A stretch of 49,346 bases of DNA from Phycisphaerales bacterium (GCA_020852515.1 JADZAS010000039.1:1-49346); one strand, 5' to 3'. Shown: positions 24,802-34,255, counted from the first letter of the stretch. The notes: generated by a model not told the origin, from the letters alone. Numbers and translations are program-made.

Positions 24802-27800
24802 TCACAGACGCGGATCTTCTGGGGCGAGGCCGGGGGGCGACGGGAACCACTTACTTGGCACCACTCCGGGAATCAGCGGTTTACTGGGGGATCGTAGCGG
24901 GTTTCCGGGCGACCAGCCTTCCGGCGGCATTTGCATACCTCCCCAATAGTCCCACCAGTATAGGTCGGGGTCGTCCTGCGGCCCCACTGGTGGCGGAGCT
25001 GGATCGTTTTCCGCAGGTTGAGGCTCCTCCACAGGGGGCGGGCACTCTTCCACGGCCTTCTTGCAGCGGCGCCAGAGATCCTCCATAAAGGTCTCGCAGT
25101 TCATCATTAGTGCCCATTGCTTCGCGACATTCGTGCAACAATCTGCACCAAAACGCTTTATCATGTCGCAATTGCCAACCGCTACCCCCTTCACGACGTT
25201 TCGACACTTGTCGTCTTGCGGAAACTCTCCCAAAGAGTCAATGAGTCGATCAATCAATACGCCAAGGGCAATGGTTGCAGGCGCCACCAATCCCTCCGGC
25301 GAAATGAACCCCGGTCGCGGTCGGTATCTAAAGAACTTCTTGAGCTTGTTCATCTCATCATACGTTAGTTCTACACCATGTTCCCGCGCCCATCGAATGG
25401 CTTCATCAAAGGTACCTTGCTTCAGAAACGTCGGCAGCTTGGAAGGCCAAATGTTTCGACTCCCACCTTTGGACAGTCCAGCTGGATCAGTCTCTGCGAT
25501 GGAGGATGATCCCACGTATTCGTAGAGATTCATCGTATCGACATACCCCAGTGGCTCACGCTGCAGCCATCTACCTAGAATCGGATCATACTCTCGGTTG
25601 CGCACATGCCACTGAACTCGCTCGTCGTTCCAAAGATAGCCCGCGTACCCGACGTCATTGGCTGTCGTCGCGGAGCCGTTGCTCGCGGTCAAAACTCCCC
25701 GGCCACCCACAGCATTCGAGTAGGCGCTGAAGGCGTTCAGGTCCGCCTGCGTCACCGCGCCATCGAGATTCAAATCGGCGAGAATATTGTACGAAGCGCC
25801 ACCGTTCTTGATCGACGTGATGAGCGTCTGGTCGGCCGTGTCGACGTCGTAATCACCGTCTGCGTCGCCGAAGGGGAAGCACTCGGGTTCGCCATAGGCG
25901 GTGTAGAAGACTCTTTCGACGCCGTAGCCGCTCTCGTTCACCAGCATCACGACGTTGTAGTTCGCGTCAGTGAGGTAGTACCGGCGTTCCTCCGGCGGCC
26001 CGGAGACGTTGGCGTCGCGCTGCCGCATGACGATGTCATCGATGTAGCGGATGCCGAAGACGAAGAGGCTCACGCCCTGAGTCGATGATTCGCCGCCGGG
26101 GCGGGACTCGATGCGCTGCCAGGACTCGGTGTAGTACTCGTGGACGGCGTCGTCGCTGCCGATGGTGCGTGTGATGCGGCGATTGAGGCCGTCGTAGCCG
26201 TATTCGCCGACGGTCACGGGCGTGACATCGTGGTTCTGGACCTTGACGAGGCGGTTCCAGGCGTCGTAGGTGTAGACACGCAGGTAATCGTCATCGGTCA
26301 TGTTGCCGGCCAGGTCGTACGTGGGCTCTGCCGGCCCGCTGCCGGAGTTCGCCGCGTACGGATCCCACTCGGTGATCTCGTTGGCGAGACCGCCCGGTGA
26401 GGCATAACTGCGGGAGTCGTTGAAGTCCTCGGCGTCAACGAAGTCTTCATCGCCGTTGCCGTCGAACTTGTACGTCGTCCAGTTGCCCAGCGGATCGAGC
26501 GTCCACTGCTCAGTCTCGTCGGCGTCGCTGATGCTGCCACCGGAGATCGTGCCGCGCAGATTCTGAAGAACGCGGTTAAGATCGTCGTACGAATAGACCT
26601 CGTCGCGCGTCAGCGCCGTCGGCAGAGCGATTTGATCGTCCCGGCTGGTGCGATTGCTGGCGCGATCGTACGTGTGGGCGATCTTGATGACGTCATGGTC
26701 CGTCGAACTGACCGTGTGGACCCAGTTGTGGAGCGTGACACGCCCGAAGCGGTCCCATGACTTGTACGTCTCGGATTCAGAGCCGCTGCCAAGCGTGTAA
26801 TCCAATCGGATCGCCGGATCGGCGGAGTAATCGACGATGACGGGCGTGTTGTAGCCCATGTAGGAGTATTCGACGATGTCCGCGCTGCTCACCGTGAGGG
26901 CCGACACGCGCGATACGTTGCTGTCCAGGCCGGTGTCGTACGTGTAGTTGACCGTGGAGGTCTGCGGATAGGTGAGCGTTGTGAGCCTCGCCATGAGATC
27001 GCCATCGGCATACGCATACCCGACGCCGATCGTGTCCGTGTCGGCAGCCGCCGCATGATCCTGGCGACTCTTGATGACCTGACCGAATCCGTTGTAGGCG
27101 AGATTGACCTGATTCGCGATCGTCGCGGCCCCGCCGGTGCCTACTCTGGACGTGATGTTGTGCGTCCAGCCCATCTTACCATACGATCGCTCGATCCGCT
27201 GGATGGCATCGTCGACCCCCGAGGGAATCGTCGTCGCCTTGTCGGCGAGGAATCGACCGAGGCCGTCGTACTCGAACTCGCGGATCACGCCGCGCTGGTC
27301 CTTGATCCAGATGGGTTGATTTTGACGGTTGTAGGCCAGCTCCACACGGTCATAAGTCGTATCCGTACCGTTACCAAGTGGCTCGGCCACATCGTCCGAA
27401 TCCGGGTAGATCACGGCGTGGAGCATCGAATTGGAGACGAGGTTCGAGGGCCCGGTGCCGGACGTCGTGACGCCGTACACGTAGGTCGTGACTTCGCTCA
27501 CGGAACTCGACTGGTAGGCGGTCAACGCGCCGATGTCGCCGTTGGCGTTGTAGGCGTACTTGGTGGCTCGATCCTCATCGTTGTTCGTGCCGCCGCCAAT
27601 GGTCGTCAGCGTGCCTGGATCGAAGTTCGTGTAATTCTCAGCGACCCAGATCACGCGGCCCGCGTCATCAAAGAAGTAGCGGGTTTCGATGGACGCGGGA
27701 TCGATGTGTCTGAACGCCCGGCCGGTGCTGCCGTCGTAGACGGTTTCTGAAACGAGGACGGTGTCACTGCGTGTCGGGCTCGTCGTGTAGGTCGGGTTCG

Positions 27801-30800
27801 TCTCGCCGGAACCTGCGGCGCCGTACTGGACGGTCGCGGTACGACGGCCGATCGTGTCGTAGACGTAATGGGTGAACATCGGGCGCGCCACCGAGGTTCC
27901 CAGCGCGCCGGTTCCCGCGGCATCATGATCCCGTTGCCATGAATGAACTTCTTCGAGCAACCCGCCGTCGCCATCGTCGTAGACGTACTCGATCTGCTCG
28001 AGTACGATGTCCCCGGTGACGTCATCCGCGTCACCGTGCGTACCGGTCGCGCCAGGCGCGGCGTCTCCACCTGCATCCGTCGTGTAGACCGTGACCGCTC
28101 GACCGGTCGAATCGTAAGCGTACTTCGTCGCGGGCCCGCCTTTGGTCTGCACCTTGATGGGGCGGTTGTTGCGATCGTACCAGGTGTAGGTGTAGATGTG
28201 ATCCGCCGATGGCGTGCTGAGGCTGGGATCAATTGAATAGTCATAGAATCCGGACTGGTACGTGATCTCGCGCCAGGTGCGGCCAAGGTCGTCATAATCG
28301 ATCTGCCGCTCAAGGGAGTTTGATCCTGGCGTCGGAGTGCCAGTGCCCGTATAGCCGTTATGACGGGACCTCATCGTAACTTGGTTCAGATTATTGAATT
28401 CCCAGGCTTCGTAATAGTCCTTCTCACCTGAAGAACTCTCGCCATAGGAGGCCGTACGCCGCCCCTTCCAATCGTAGAGGTGATTGATCACTCGCGTATT
28501 CGAGGCATCGGCGTACGAAGTCTCGGTCGTCAGATTGCCTTCCGTGTCATACGTGTTCTGGCGTGCCACCTCCATATCGGTGCCGCCAGGGGCGGTTGTC
28601 TGCCCGTCGCCCCATTCCCCGGAAGTCGGAGAGTCGTCCGTGCCGACCCAAAGGCGGGTCACCCGTCCGGCCGGGTCGCGGTCATAGCGTGTGATCGTGA
28701 GTTCGCCATCGACGACTCGGGCTAGCAGTCCCATACTGTTGTAGCCGTAGAGCGTTTCATCATATCCCGTCGTAGTTATCGCGTGGTAGATGCGGCGCTT
28801 AATCAGGCCTCCGCCATCGTTGTAGTAATTGACAACTTTGGAGACCTTGTCGCCTTCGATGAACGTGTCGTTTCCCGTGGGGAGATCATTTACGTCAAGG
28901 TCGAAGGCGTAATCCGCATCAACCTCGAAGATCTCTGTCGTGCCCTCGGCATCATTCTTGACCACCACGCGCGTCGGCACAAGCGTCTTGCCGGTACTGG
29001 TGTTCAGTTGCACATGCGTACGCACCTCGTCATCGAGGTAGACATACTGTGTGATCCGTCCCGTCGGTTCGACCACTTTGGTCGGTCGACCTTGACTGTC
29101 GCGGGTCGTCGTCGTGAGCAGATTGGCGCCGCTGGTCGTGGCATACGGGATCGTGATGCCCGAGAGACTCACCCCGCTGGGCGGACTATTCGTATTGATG
29201 TCCACGACATGCTGCCAGAGCAGGCCCGTCCGCCGGCTCGCTGGGACGTTGGAATCGGAATCGTCGTAGACGTAGTAGTCTACGCGCCCCTCGGCGTCCC
29301 TGCTCCAGACAAGGCGCCCTTTTTCATCGTATGTCTGGTACGTTGTGGCGCGATCATTGGCTGTCGTACCCTCGCCATTCTGACTCTCCGCAACCCCGGG
29401 GTACTGGACAGTGACCTGCTTGACGCGAGTCTTGTCGCTGCCGTGGAAGGTGTAGGAGAGGTTAATCGTCGGACCCGACGTCGTTCCCTCCTCCATGATG
29501 TACTCGACGGCAGTCGGCAAGTCCTCGCGGTCCGATTCGCCATAGGTGATTTCGGCGAGCTCGTAGGTCGTGGAGGTGGCCAAGTCCTTGATCTCGTACT
29601 TGGTCGGGGAGAACTTCTTCGTATTCGCTGTGTTGTCATACGTGTATCGCCATTCGACGCCTGCCTCAGTGGCAATTGCGGTCGGTCGGCCCTCGGAGTC
29701 AATCGTGAAAGATCGATCTGTGAACGTCGTGCTGCTCTTGACAACCTTGTGCTCGCGAGTCAGCCCATCACTGCGAACGTAATAGGTTTCGGCGGCGCCG
29801 TCGGGGCGGGTCATCACCGCCTCCCAAACAGTGTCACTTGGCCAATTCCGATTTGGGTTGGTGCTGTGATCAGGGTCGTAGTACTCGAAGGTGAAGACGG
29901 CGCCGTCGTGTGAGCCACCGCCGCTCCCGCAGCCGCCACAGCCGGCGCGCACGGTCTCCTGGACGACGAACATCGCTCCACCAGTCACGTTGCCGAAGTC
30001 AGTTCCATCCGGATCGCCATATTCGAACTCATACGAGGCAAACTGCGCAGCGTTGGTGTCCGCGATCGTGAAGATGTCCGTCACCGAGTTGTCATCCGCC
30101 CAATCCTTCAGCCTGGCATATGCATCGGGTCGGAAGATGCTCTTGAGCGTATGGGCGCCACCTCCTGGCTCGGTAGTGTTGGCGTAGTAGCGGTACTGCG
30201 TGATCGCTTCGTCCGAGAGTGTCACCGTGCCTGGATCATCATCGGCGGCATCGCCTGTCGCGCGCCTCCGAACCTTCACCTGCACAAGGTCGCCATTTGT
30301 ACCGTAGTCATCGTGAAAGTCAGGATTCTGCGAGGTGGAATCAAAATAGGTGTAGTCCACAATCGCGATAATGTTGCCAGTTCCATTCCCCTCGCGGACC
30401 ACAACCCGTGAGAGAAGATCGGTACTGGAGATCGTGACGTAGCTCAGGTCGAGCTGCCGGTACTGCTCTGTGGCACCCTGATCCTTGATCGTGATTGACG
30501 ACGGACGGTAGCTTCCATCGTAGTTGACGGTCACGAGCCCTTCAGGACCGTAGTACCACTTGAGGTATCCCCTAAGCTCCGTTGTCGTGTCGTGGTCCCA
30601 AAACGCAGCCTTCCAAGGCAACTGGGGTTCCCAGGTAATGACGTACTCGTCGTTGCCAGAATCGTATTCGATCGTTGTGTGGTTCAGGTAGTCCCGGCTC
30701 GTGTCCTTCCAAGGATACCATTCAATGTTCGCCTGTTGGTCATTGTTCTTATAAGGGAACACTCGGTCAGGCGTTCGGTGAAAGTCAATATCCTCGGGGA

Positions 30801-31290
30801 GGCCGTTCGTCTGATTCGTGCCGCTGTACACCAGGTGAGCTCGCCACGACCAGTTGAACGAGGTGTCCGGGAACAGAGACGTGGTGATCTTGTCCGGGGC
30901 GTACCGGCGCCGGATTAGGACGTCCGCTCCGGCGGAAGGCAAGTGGAGATCCGTGACATTCTCGTGGACGCGACCCCAGAGGAGATCGATCGGAGCGGCT
31001 GTTACGGAAATTTCACCGCATGGGCCACCGGGAACGAAGGACTGCAAACCGACGTAGTACGTGGGACTGATGCTGCACCCGTCCGCGCTCTCATCAAGGT
31101 GCATCGGCGCCGGCGTGCCACAAAGGGCGTACCCCGAGCCGCGCGTGCTGCTCAGCGCCCGCGCGGACGCGGCGGTGTTGGTCACCGTTTCACGGATCGA
31201 ACCCTCGCCCCCAGAAGCCAGAGCCGCGTCCGCACTGAAAAGGCACGTCAGCGCGACTAGAAACGATCCAAGATTGAACTGGTTCATCAT
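24802..31290 (-). CDS. Giant secreted RHS/YD-repeat protein with dockerin-like insert and variable C-terminus
   Basis: A 2162-residue protein. A Sec-type signal (NLGSFLVALTCLFSADAALA) is followed by a DUF6531-like start (LWGRVHENVTDLHLP, LIRRRY) and then dozens of YD repeats such as YDSTGRAV, YDTIGRRT, YDGLGRFL, YDDLNRVL and YDGLNRRI, which wind into a hollow beta-cocoon. Near 1800-1865 the chain is interrupted by a duplicated EF-hand/dockerin-like segment (GDADGDYDVDTADQTLI and ADLNLDGAVTQADLNAF). The conserved RHS core end follows (DPILGRWLQREPLGY... ETDPAGL near 1937). The last 220 residues are unlike the core: helical, with seven clustered cysteines and a proline-rich tail, and may be the toxin or effector released from the cocoon; no known fold is recognised. 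The start overlaps the DUF1573 stop (ATGATGA). Confidence 0.93.
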   Translation of the reverse strand: MMNQFNLGSFLVALTCLFSADAALASGGEGSIRETVTNTAASARALSSTRGSGYALCGTPAPMHLDESADGCSISPTYYVGLQSFVPGGPCGEISVTAAPIDLLWGRVHENVTDLHLPSAGADVLIRRRYAPDKITTSLFPDTSFNWSWRAHLVYSGTNQTNGLPEDIDFHRTPDRVFPYKNNDQQANIEWYPWKDTSRDYLNHTTIEYDSGNDEYVITWEPQLPWKAAFWDHDTTTELRGYLKWYYGPEGLVTVNYDGSYRPSSITIKDQGATEQYRQLDLSYVTISSTDLLSRVVVREGNGTGNIIAIVDYTYFDSTSQNPDFHDDYGTNGDLVQVKVRRRATGDAADDDPGTVTLSDEAITQYRYYANTTEPGGGAHTLKSIFRPDAYARLKDWADDNSVTDIFTIADTNAAQFASYEFEYGDPDGTDFGNVTGGAMFVVQETVRAGCGGCGSGGGSHDGAVFTFEYYDPDHSTNPNRNWPSDTVWEAVMTRPDGAAETYYVRSDGLTREHKVVKSSTTFTDRSFTIDSEGRPTAIATEAGVEWRYTYDNTANTKKFSPTKYEIKDLATSTTYELAEITYGESDREDLPTAVEYIMEEGTTSGPTINLSYTFHGSDKTRVKQVTVQYPGVAESQNGEGTTANDRATTYQTYDEKGRLVWSRDAEGRVDYYVYDDSDSNVPASRRTGLLWQHVVDINTNSPPSGVSLSGITIPYATTSGANLLTTTTRDSQGRPTKVVEPTGRITQYVYLDDEVRTHVQLNTSTGKTLVPTRVVVKNDAEGTTEIFEVDADYAFDLDVNDLPTGNDTFIEGDKVSKVVNYYNDGGGLIKRRIYHAITTTGYDETLYGYNSMGLLARVVDGELTITRYDRDPAGRVTRLWVGTDDSPTSGEWGDGQTTAPGGTDMEVARQNTYDTEGNLTTETSYADASNTRVINHLYDWKGRRTASYGESSSGEKDYYEAWEFNNLNQVTMRSRHNGYTGTGTPTPGSNSLERQIDYDDLGRTWREITYQSGFYDYSIDPSLSTPSADHIYTYTWYDRNNRPIKVQTKGGPATKYAYDSTGRAVTVYTTDAGGDAAPGATGTHGDADDVTGDIVLEQIEYVYDDGDGGLLEEVHSWQRDHDAAGTGALGTSVARPMFTHYVYDTIGRRTATVQYGAAGSGETNPTYTTSPTRSDTVLVSETVYDGSTGRAFRHIDPASIETRYFFDDAGRVIWVAENYTNFDPGTLTTIGGGTNNDEDRATKYAYNANGDIGALTAYQSSSVSEVTTYVYGVTTSGTGPSNLVSNSMLHAVIYPDSDDVAEPLGNGTDTTYDRVELAYNRQNQPIWIKDQRGVIREFEYDGLGRFLADKATTIPSGVDDAIQRIERSYGKMGWTHNITSRVGTGGAATIANQVNLAYNGFGQVIKSRQDHAAAADTDTIGVGYAYADGDLMARLTTLTYPQTSTVNYTYDTGLDSNVSRVSALTVSSADIVEYSYMGYNTPVIVDYSADPAIRLDYTLGSGSESETYKSWDRFGRVTLHNWVHTVSSTDHDVIKIAHTYDRASNRTSRDDQIALPTALTRDEVYSYDDLNRVLQNLRGTISGGSISDADETEQWTLDPLGNWTTYKFDGNGDEDFVDAEDFNDSRSYASPGGLANEITEWDPYAANSGSGPAEPTYDLAGNMTDDDYLRVYTYDAWNRLVKVQNHDVTPVTVGEYGYDGLNRRITRTIGSDDAVHEYYTESWQRIESRPGGESSTQGVSLFVFGIRYIDDIVMRQRDANVSGPPEERRYYLTDANYNVVMLVNESGYGVERVFYTAYGEPECFPFGDADGDYDVDTADQTLITSIKNGGASYNILADLNLDGAVTQADLNAFSAYSNAVGGRGVLTASNGSATTANDVGYAGYLWNDERVQWHVRNREYDPILGRWLQREPLGYVDTMNLYEYVGSSSIAETDPAGLSKGGSRNIWPSKLPTFLKQGTFDEAIRWAREHGVELTYDEMNKLKKFFRYRPRPGFISPEGLVAPATIALGVLIDRLIDSLGEFPQDDKCRNVVKGVAVGNCDMIKRFGADCCTNVAKQWALMMNCETFMEDLWRRCKKAVEECPPPVEEPQPAENDPAPPPVGPQDDPDLYWWDYWGGMQMPPEGWSPGNPLRSPSKPLIPGVVPSKWFPSPPGLAPEDPRL

Positions 31291-32270
31291 CCACCTCGAC
31301 TGGAATCACTGGCTGGGATCACGTGATCGGAATCGCGGCTTCTAGCCGCCGGATGCGTCGCTTGATTCGGGGTATCGCACTCGTCGGACGCTGCCGGCAG
31401 CGGGGCCGGGCTCCTCGATGGACCGGCGATTCGGTCGTAGCGAAGGGGCACGACGATTCCGCCGGGAATGGGTAGCCATTCCGTGCTTCGAAGTGGGCTC
31501 TTCGGTGACAGATACGCCGAGATGCCTATGCCGACTCTCGGTTGCGCAGTAAGGCCGGTGGACCACTGAAGTTCCCAGGAACGCGGCCCAGGAGAGGCTT
31601 GGGCCTCCAATTCCACGTGGATGATCGCGCGGCCGGGTCCGGCGCCTGAGTGTGCCGGGATTGTGAGGCTGTCGTCACGGACCGGGCCGGATCGGCCAAT
31701 GCTCACGATTTCGATCGAACGTGGGAGCCAGTTGTACACTGGCGCGTCTACGCAGACGATCTCGTCCGCCGGCACAACACCGACATCGATGCGGTCGGTG
31801 GGAACAACGATCGCAGGGTGGAATCGGCCCTCGAGCACAACCTTGAATTTCGGGCGCTCGCGGTCGGAGCAATTCACCGTCACCGATTGGAGAAGCGTCG
31901 TTTCCTCGTCCGCTGAACATCGCAGTGAAACTTGCAACTCGGTCGCATCGCCTGCCTCAATCCAACCGTTGGTGAAGGTGACTGCGGTGCATGAATCGCA
32001 ACTCGGCTCAACGGAGTACAATCTGATTCGTTCGGACGACACGTTCCGCAGACGGATCTCACCAACCAGCGTCTCGCTCACGTGTCCCGCTCCCAAGTCG
32101 AGGCGAGCCGGTTCCGCTATCAGGTTCTGGCAGCGTGCCTGAGAAAGGAACTCTGGCGCGATCATCATCGCGCCCATAGCGACCAGCGAGAAGGCACGGC
32201 GTCGGAACTGAGGGCTGGCGGTTCTCACCGGCACGATCACCCTTCGACGGAGGCTGTCCGAACTGTTCAT
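31287..32270 (-). CDS. DUF1573-type exported protein
   Basis: A 327-residue protein from the ATG at 32270, which has GGGGAGGA just upstream. A signal-like hydrophobic stretch (AFSLVAMGAMMIAPEFLSQA) precedes Ig-like beta domains. The first carries the DUF1573 pattern: LDLGAGHVSETLVGEIRLRN, then VEPSCDSCTAV, a cysteine pair in a CxxC-like loop. DUF1573 proteins are periplasmic or surface proteins common in Planctomycetota and Bacteroidota with an ASPM/MSP-like fold. The stop overlaps the RHS start, so the two are produced together; a role in stabilising or anchoring the RHS protein is possible. Confidence 0.75.
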   Translation of the reverse strand: MNSSDSLRRRVIVPVRTASPQFRRRAFSLVAMGAMMIAPEFLSQARCQNLIAEPARLDLGAGHVSETLVGEIRLRNVSSERIRLYSVEPSCDSCTAVTFTNGWIEAGDATELQVSLRCSADEETTLLQSVTVNCSDRERPKFKVVLEGRFHPAIVVPTDRIDVGVVPADEIVCVDAPVYNWLPRSIEIVSIGRSGPVRDDSLTIPAHSGAGPGRAIIHVELEAQASPGPRSWELQWSTGLTAQPRVGIGISAYLSPKSPLRSTEWLPIPGGIVVPLRYDRIAGPSRSPAPLPAASDECDTPNQATHPAARSRDSDHVIPASDSSRGG

Positions 32271-32343
32271 CGGTCCTCCCCGGGGCCGCATCTTCGTGCG
32301 CGCTGCACTGCGGGACTCAGGCGAACCGAGAGGTTGCAGCATT

Positions 32344-32373
32344 CTTGTAGCCCCGCTCCCGCGGCCAAGTCAA
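32344..32373 (-). promoter_or_regulatory. Promoter for the DUF1573-RHS-TPR operon
   Basis: On the minus strand TTGACT (32373-32368) and TACAAG (32349-32344) are separated by 18 nt, with the ATG about 75 nt further on. Both boxes match the sigma-70 consensus reasonably. It is back to back with the plus-strand promoter at 32405-32433. Confidence 0.45.
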
Positions 32374-32404
32374 GCGAGACCCTCAGGCAAAATCGGGTAC
32401 ACTC

Positions 32405-32433
32405 TTGACAAGCCGCCCTGGGCTTCCCATAGT
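32405..32433 (+). promoter_or_regulatory. Sigma-70-like promoter for the gene at 32479
   Basis: A perfect TTGACA at 32405-32410, a 17-nt spacer and CATAGT at 32428-32433 (four of six to TATAAT). Transcription would start near 32440, leaving a 5' leader of about 40 nt with AAGGAG at 32467-32472 before the ATG. Confidence 0.55.
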
Positions 32434-32478
32434 AGCCTAGCCACGCTCACGTCCGACACCCCAATCAAGGAGCGTCCG

Positions 32479-33219
32479 ATGGCTCGAGTCACCTACGCCT
32501 TCATCACCCGACATACTCGCCTGCTGCTGGCCATTCTCTGCGTTTCTGCGATCAGCCTGGTGGTGGTTGTCCGTCGCGGTAGCTCTGCGGCTTCGATGAG
32601 TTCCATCGCGGCTCACGCCGAGATCGACAGCGCCGAGGTCGAATCCCTGCTCGCTCGCGTTGGGATTGAACCGGCCACCTTGGCGGCCGCGGGCGTCGCC
32701 GAACAGAGTGTCTCGGCACTCGTCACGGTCGCCTCCCAGTGGTGCTCGGAATACGCGGAGGAACTCTCCGTGGAAGACCAGCGGGTGGCCGAAGCGAGCC
32801 GCACCCTGGTGATCGTCACGCGCTCATTGCGTCGCGGGGAGGATTCATACACGCAGCAGGATCTTGCGAACGCGAGAGGTGCGCTTGACCAAGCCAATGC
32901 GGCGGCGAGCCAGCGGGTTTCATCCTTCCTCCAATCAGTCGGCTCTGAAATCGAACCCGAGGCGCTTGTCGTCATCAATCGCCTCAATGCGAATCGTGGC
33001 TGGCACCTTTACACGCCCTATCTGGCCGTGGATCTCGGCGAAGAATCCTGGCTGTCGCTCAAGAATGCCCTGCGCTGTGGGGAAAGCGCTCCGCCAGAGG
33101 ATCAGACCACTCTCGCCAACGTGCGTAGCGACATGGGGTACACGTTGGCGACAACGAATCTCTCTTCAAAGCTGCCAGGGATTCAGACCGCATGGGAACA
33201 TTCATGGGCGGGGCAGTAG
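32479..33219 (+). CDS. Membrane-anchored or secreted helical protein, unknown function
   Basis: A 246-residue protein; the ATG at 32479 is supported by AAGGAG 7 nt upstream and by the promoter at 32405. A basic N-terminus precedes one hydrophobic helix (LLLAILCVSAISLVVVV, near 13-29) that acts as signal anchor. The rest is mainly alpha-helical and exported (EVESLLARVGIEPATLAAAG; DLANARGALDQANAAASQRV), followed by a more aromatic C-terminus with a single Cys. The spacing of helices recalls periplasmic CpxP/Spy-like proteins, but no motif proves this. It is divergent from the RHS operon and may share regulation with it. Confidence 0.65.
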   Translation: MARVTYAFITRHTRLLLAILCVSAISLVVVVRRGSSAASMSSIAAHAEIDSAEVESLLARVGIEPATLAAAGVAEQSVSALVTVASQWCSEYAEELSVEDQRVAEASRTLVIVTRSLRRGEDSYTQQDLANARGALDQANAAASQRVSSFLQSVGSEIEPEALVVINRLNANRGWHLYTPYLAVDLGEESWLSLKNALRCGESAPPEDQTTLANVRSDMGYTLATTNLSSKLPGIQTAWEHSWAGQ

Positions 33220-33243
33220 GACCCGAAGCAGCGGGAGCCACGG

Positions 33244-33777
33244 GTGCGATTCCACGGGCAATTGAAGATGGCAAGTCGGTCGGAGCCGGCGAGCCCGCTG
33301 CTGCTCAATCCCATGAGATTCCCGACCGCGCGTGCTCAGTTTGACGAGCGCGTGCAGTTGGCGCTCGGGTATCCGACCATCCTGATCGTCATCTGGCCGG
33401 ACCACGTCGCGCGGAACGCGGCCATGCGCGAAGCGGCAGAGGATGCTGGTGGATTGCTCATCGATAGCAAGGGGATGCGCTCGCGCCGTTTGCTCAGGGC
33501 TCTCGAGGAGCAGATGAAGATTCCATCGCGCCTCTCGTCGTTCGAGCGCTATCGCGCGATCTCTGATGCGCTGGCGACATCGCGCGGGTCGCTATTCCTC
33601 GACAATGCTGATGTGTTTGACCGGCTGGTGCTTCGAATCCTTCGCGACTTCTACAATCGAGCCCGCACAAGCACCGTGATCGGCACCGCTACCACAAAGC
33701 TGGCCCCACTGATTGACGATCGGGAGAGTGGAGGTGAACTCTTCTCCCGATCCGCAGTCTGCGATCTCCGCTCATAG
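33244..33777 (+). CDS. Possible AAA-type ATPase fragment lacking Walker A
   Basis: A 177-residue frame from a GTG at 33244; later ATGs at 33268 and 33313 are possible. A hydrophobic strand ILIVIWP, a region RRLLRALEEQMKIPSR and a Walker B-like strand SLFLDNADVFD followed by STVIGTATTKL recall the second half of MuB/TniB-like AAA proteins. No Walker A is present, and the N-terminus overlaps another short frame (33205-33345). It may be a truncated or decayed transposition-type ATPase. No RBS is clear. Confidence 0.45.
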   Translation: MRFHGQLKMASRSEPASPLLLNPMRFPTARAQFDERVQLALGYPTILIVIWPDHVARNAAMREAAEDAGGLLIDSKGMRSRRLLRALEEQMKIPSRLSSFERYRAISDALATSRGSLFLDNADVFDRLVLRILRDFYNRARTSTVIGTATTKLAPLIDDRESGGELFSRSAVCDLRS

Positions 33778-33846
33778 ACGAATGGGGCCGAACTACGCGA
33801 AGTGAAGGAAACGAGCAATCGGAACCGCAACGGCGAGGGCTTGGAA

Positions 33847-34137
33847 ATGACCGCATCTGGTCTCGCTCGCATCCCAACCGCTGGCCTGCAGCAGGAATTG
33901 GAACGGCGTACTGCCAAGGCTGCTGCGCTCCATGCCGAGTGGATTCGGCTAGTTGGCAAACTGAAGGACGTCAAAGCGGAGATGGAAGTGCTGGGCGATA
34001 CACCGCCGCTAACCGATCTCGCGCGTGCGCTGGAGTCGAACGGTCGCTCATTCGGCAAGACCATGGCGGCTCGCACTCGAGCTGCGAACAAAGTGACTCT
34101 CGGAAGGCCGGGTACCGTTCCGGAGCTGCCAATCTGA
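33847..34137 (+). CDS. Small basic helical protein, possibly DNA-binding
   Basis: A 96-residue protein from the ATG at 33847; the frame opens at 33802. It begins LARIPTAGLQQELERRTAKAA and continues as a helical hairpin (LVGKLKDVKAEMEVLGD), then a basic tail (RAANKVTLGRPGT). Similar small coiled-coil proteins with a LARIPTxxL start and a basic GRP tail occur widely in Planctomycetota and look like H-NS-type nucleoid proteins. Such relatives often continue past the basic tail, so this copy may be shortened; see the small frame that follows. Confidence 0.5.
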   Translation: MTASGLARIPTAGLQQELERRTAKAAALHAEWIRLVGKLKDVKAEMEVLGDTPPLTDLARALESNGRSFGKTMAARTRAANKVTLGRPGTVPELPI

Positions 34138-34142
34138 ACACA

Positions 34143-34217
34143 ATGGTCAACCTGACGCTGCTCAAGCGCAAGGATCTGTTCGAAAAGATCGAGCGAGGAC
34201 AATACACCGCCAAGTGA
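34143..34217 (+). pseudogene. 24-codon frame, possible remnant of the preceding gene's C-terminus
   Basis: Directly after the stop at 34137 another frame reads MVNLTLLKRKDLFEKIERGQ. It is helical and protein-like and ends at 34217 with TGA. It could be a separate leader peptide for the membrane protein gene, or the frameshifted end of the upstream small basic protein. Too short to decide. Confidence 0.25.
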
Positions 34218-34255
34218 ACCCCAAGTGGCTCGACGGGGATCTTCGGAGGATCGTA

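Noticed and set aside
24802-31290. Insecticidal Tc toxin complex
   Set aside because: YD repeats are shared, but there are no TcA or TcB companion genes.
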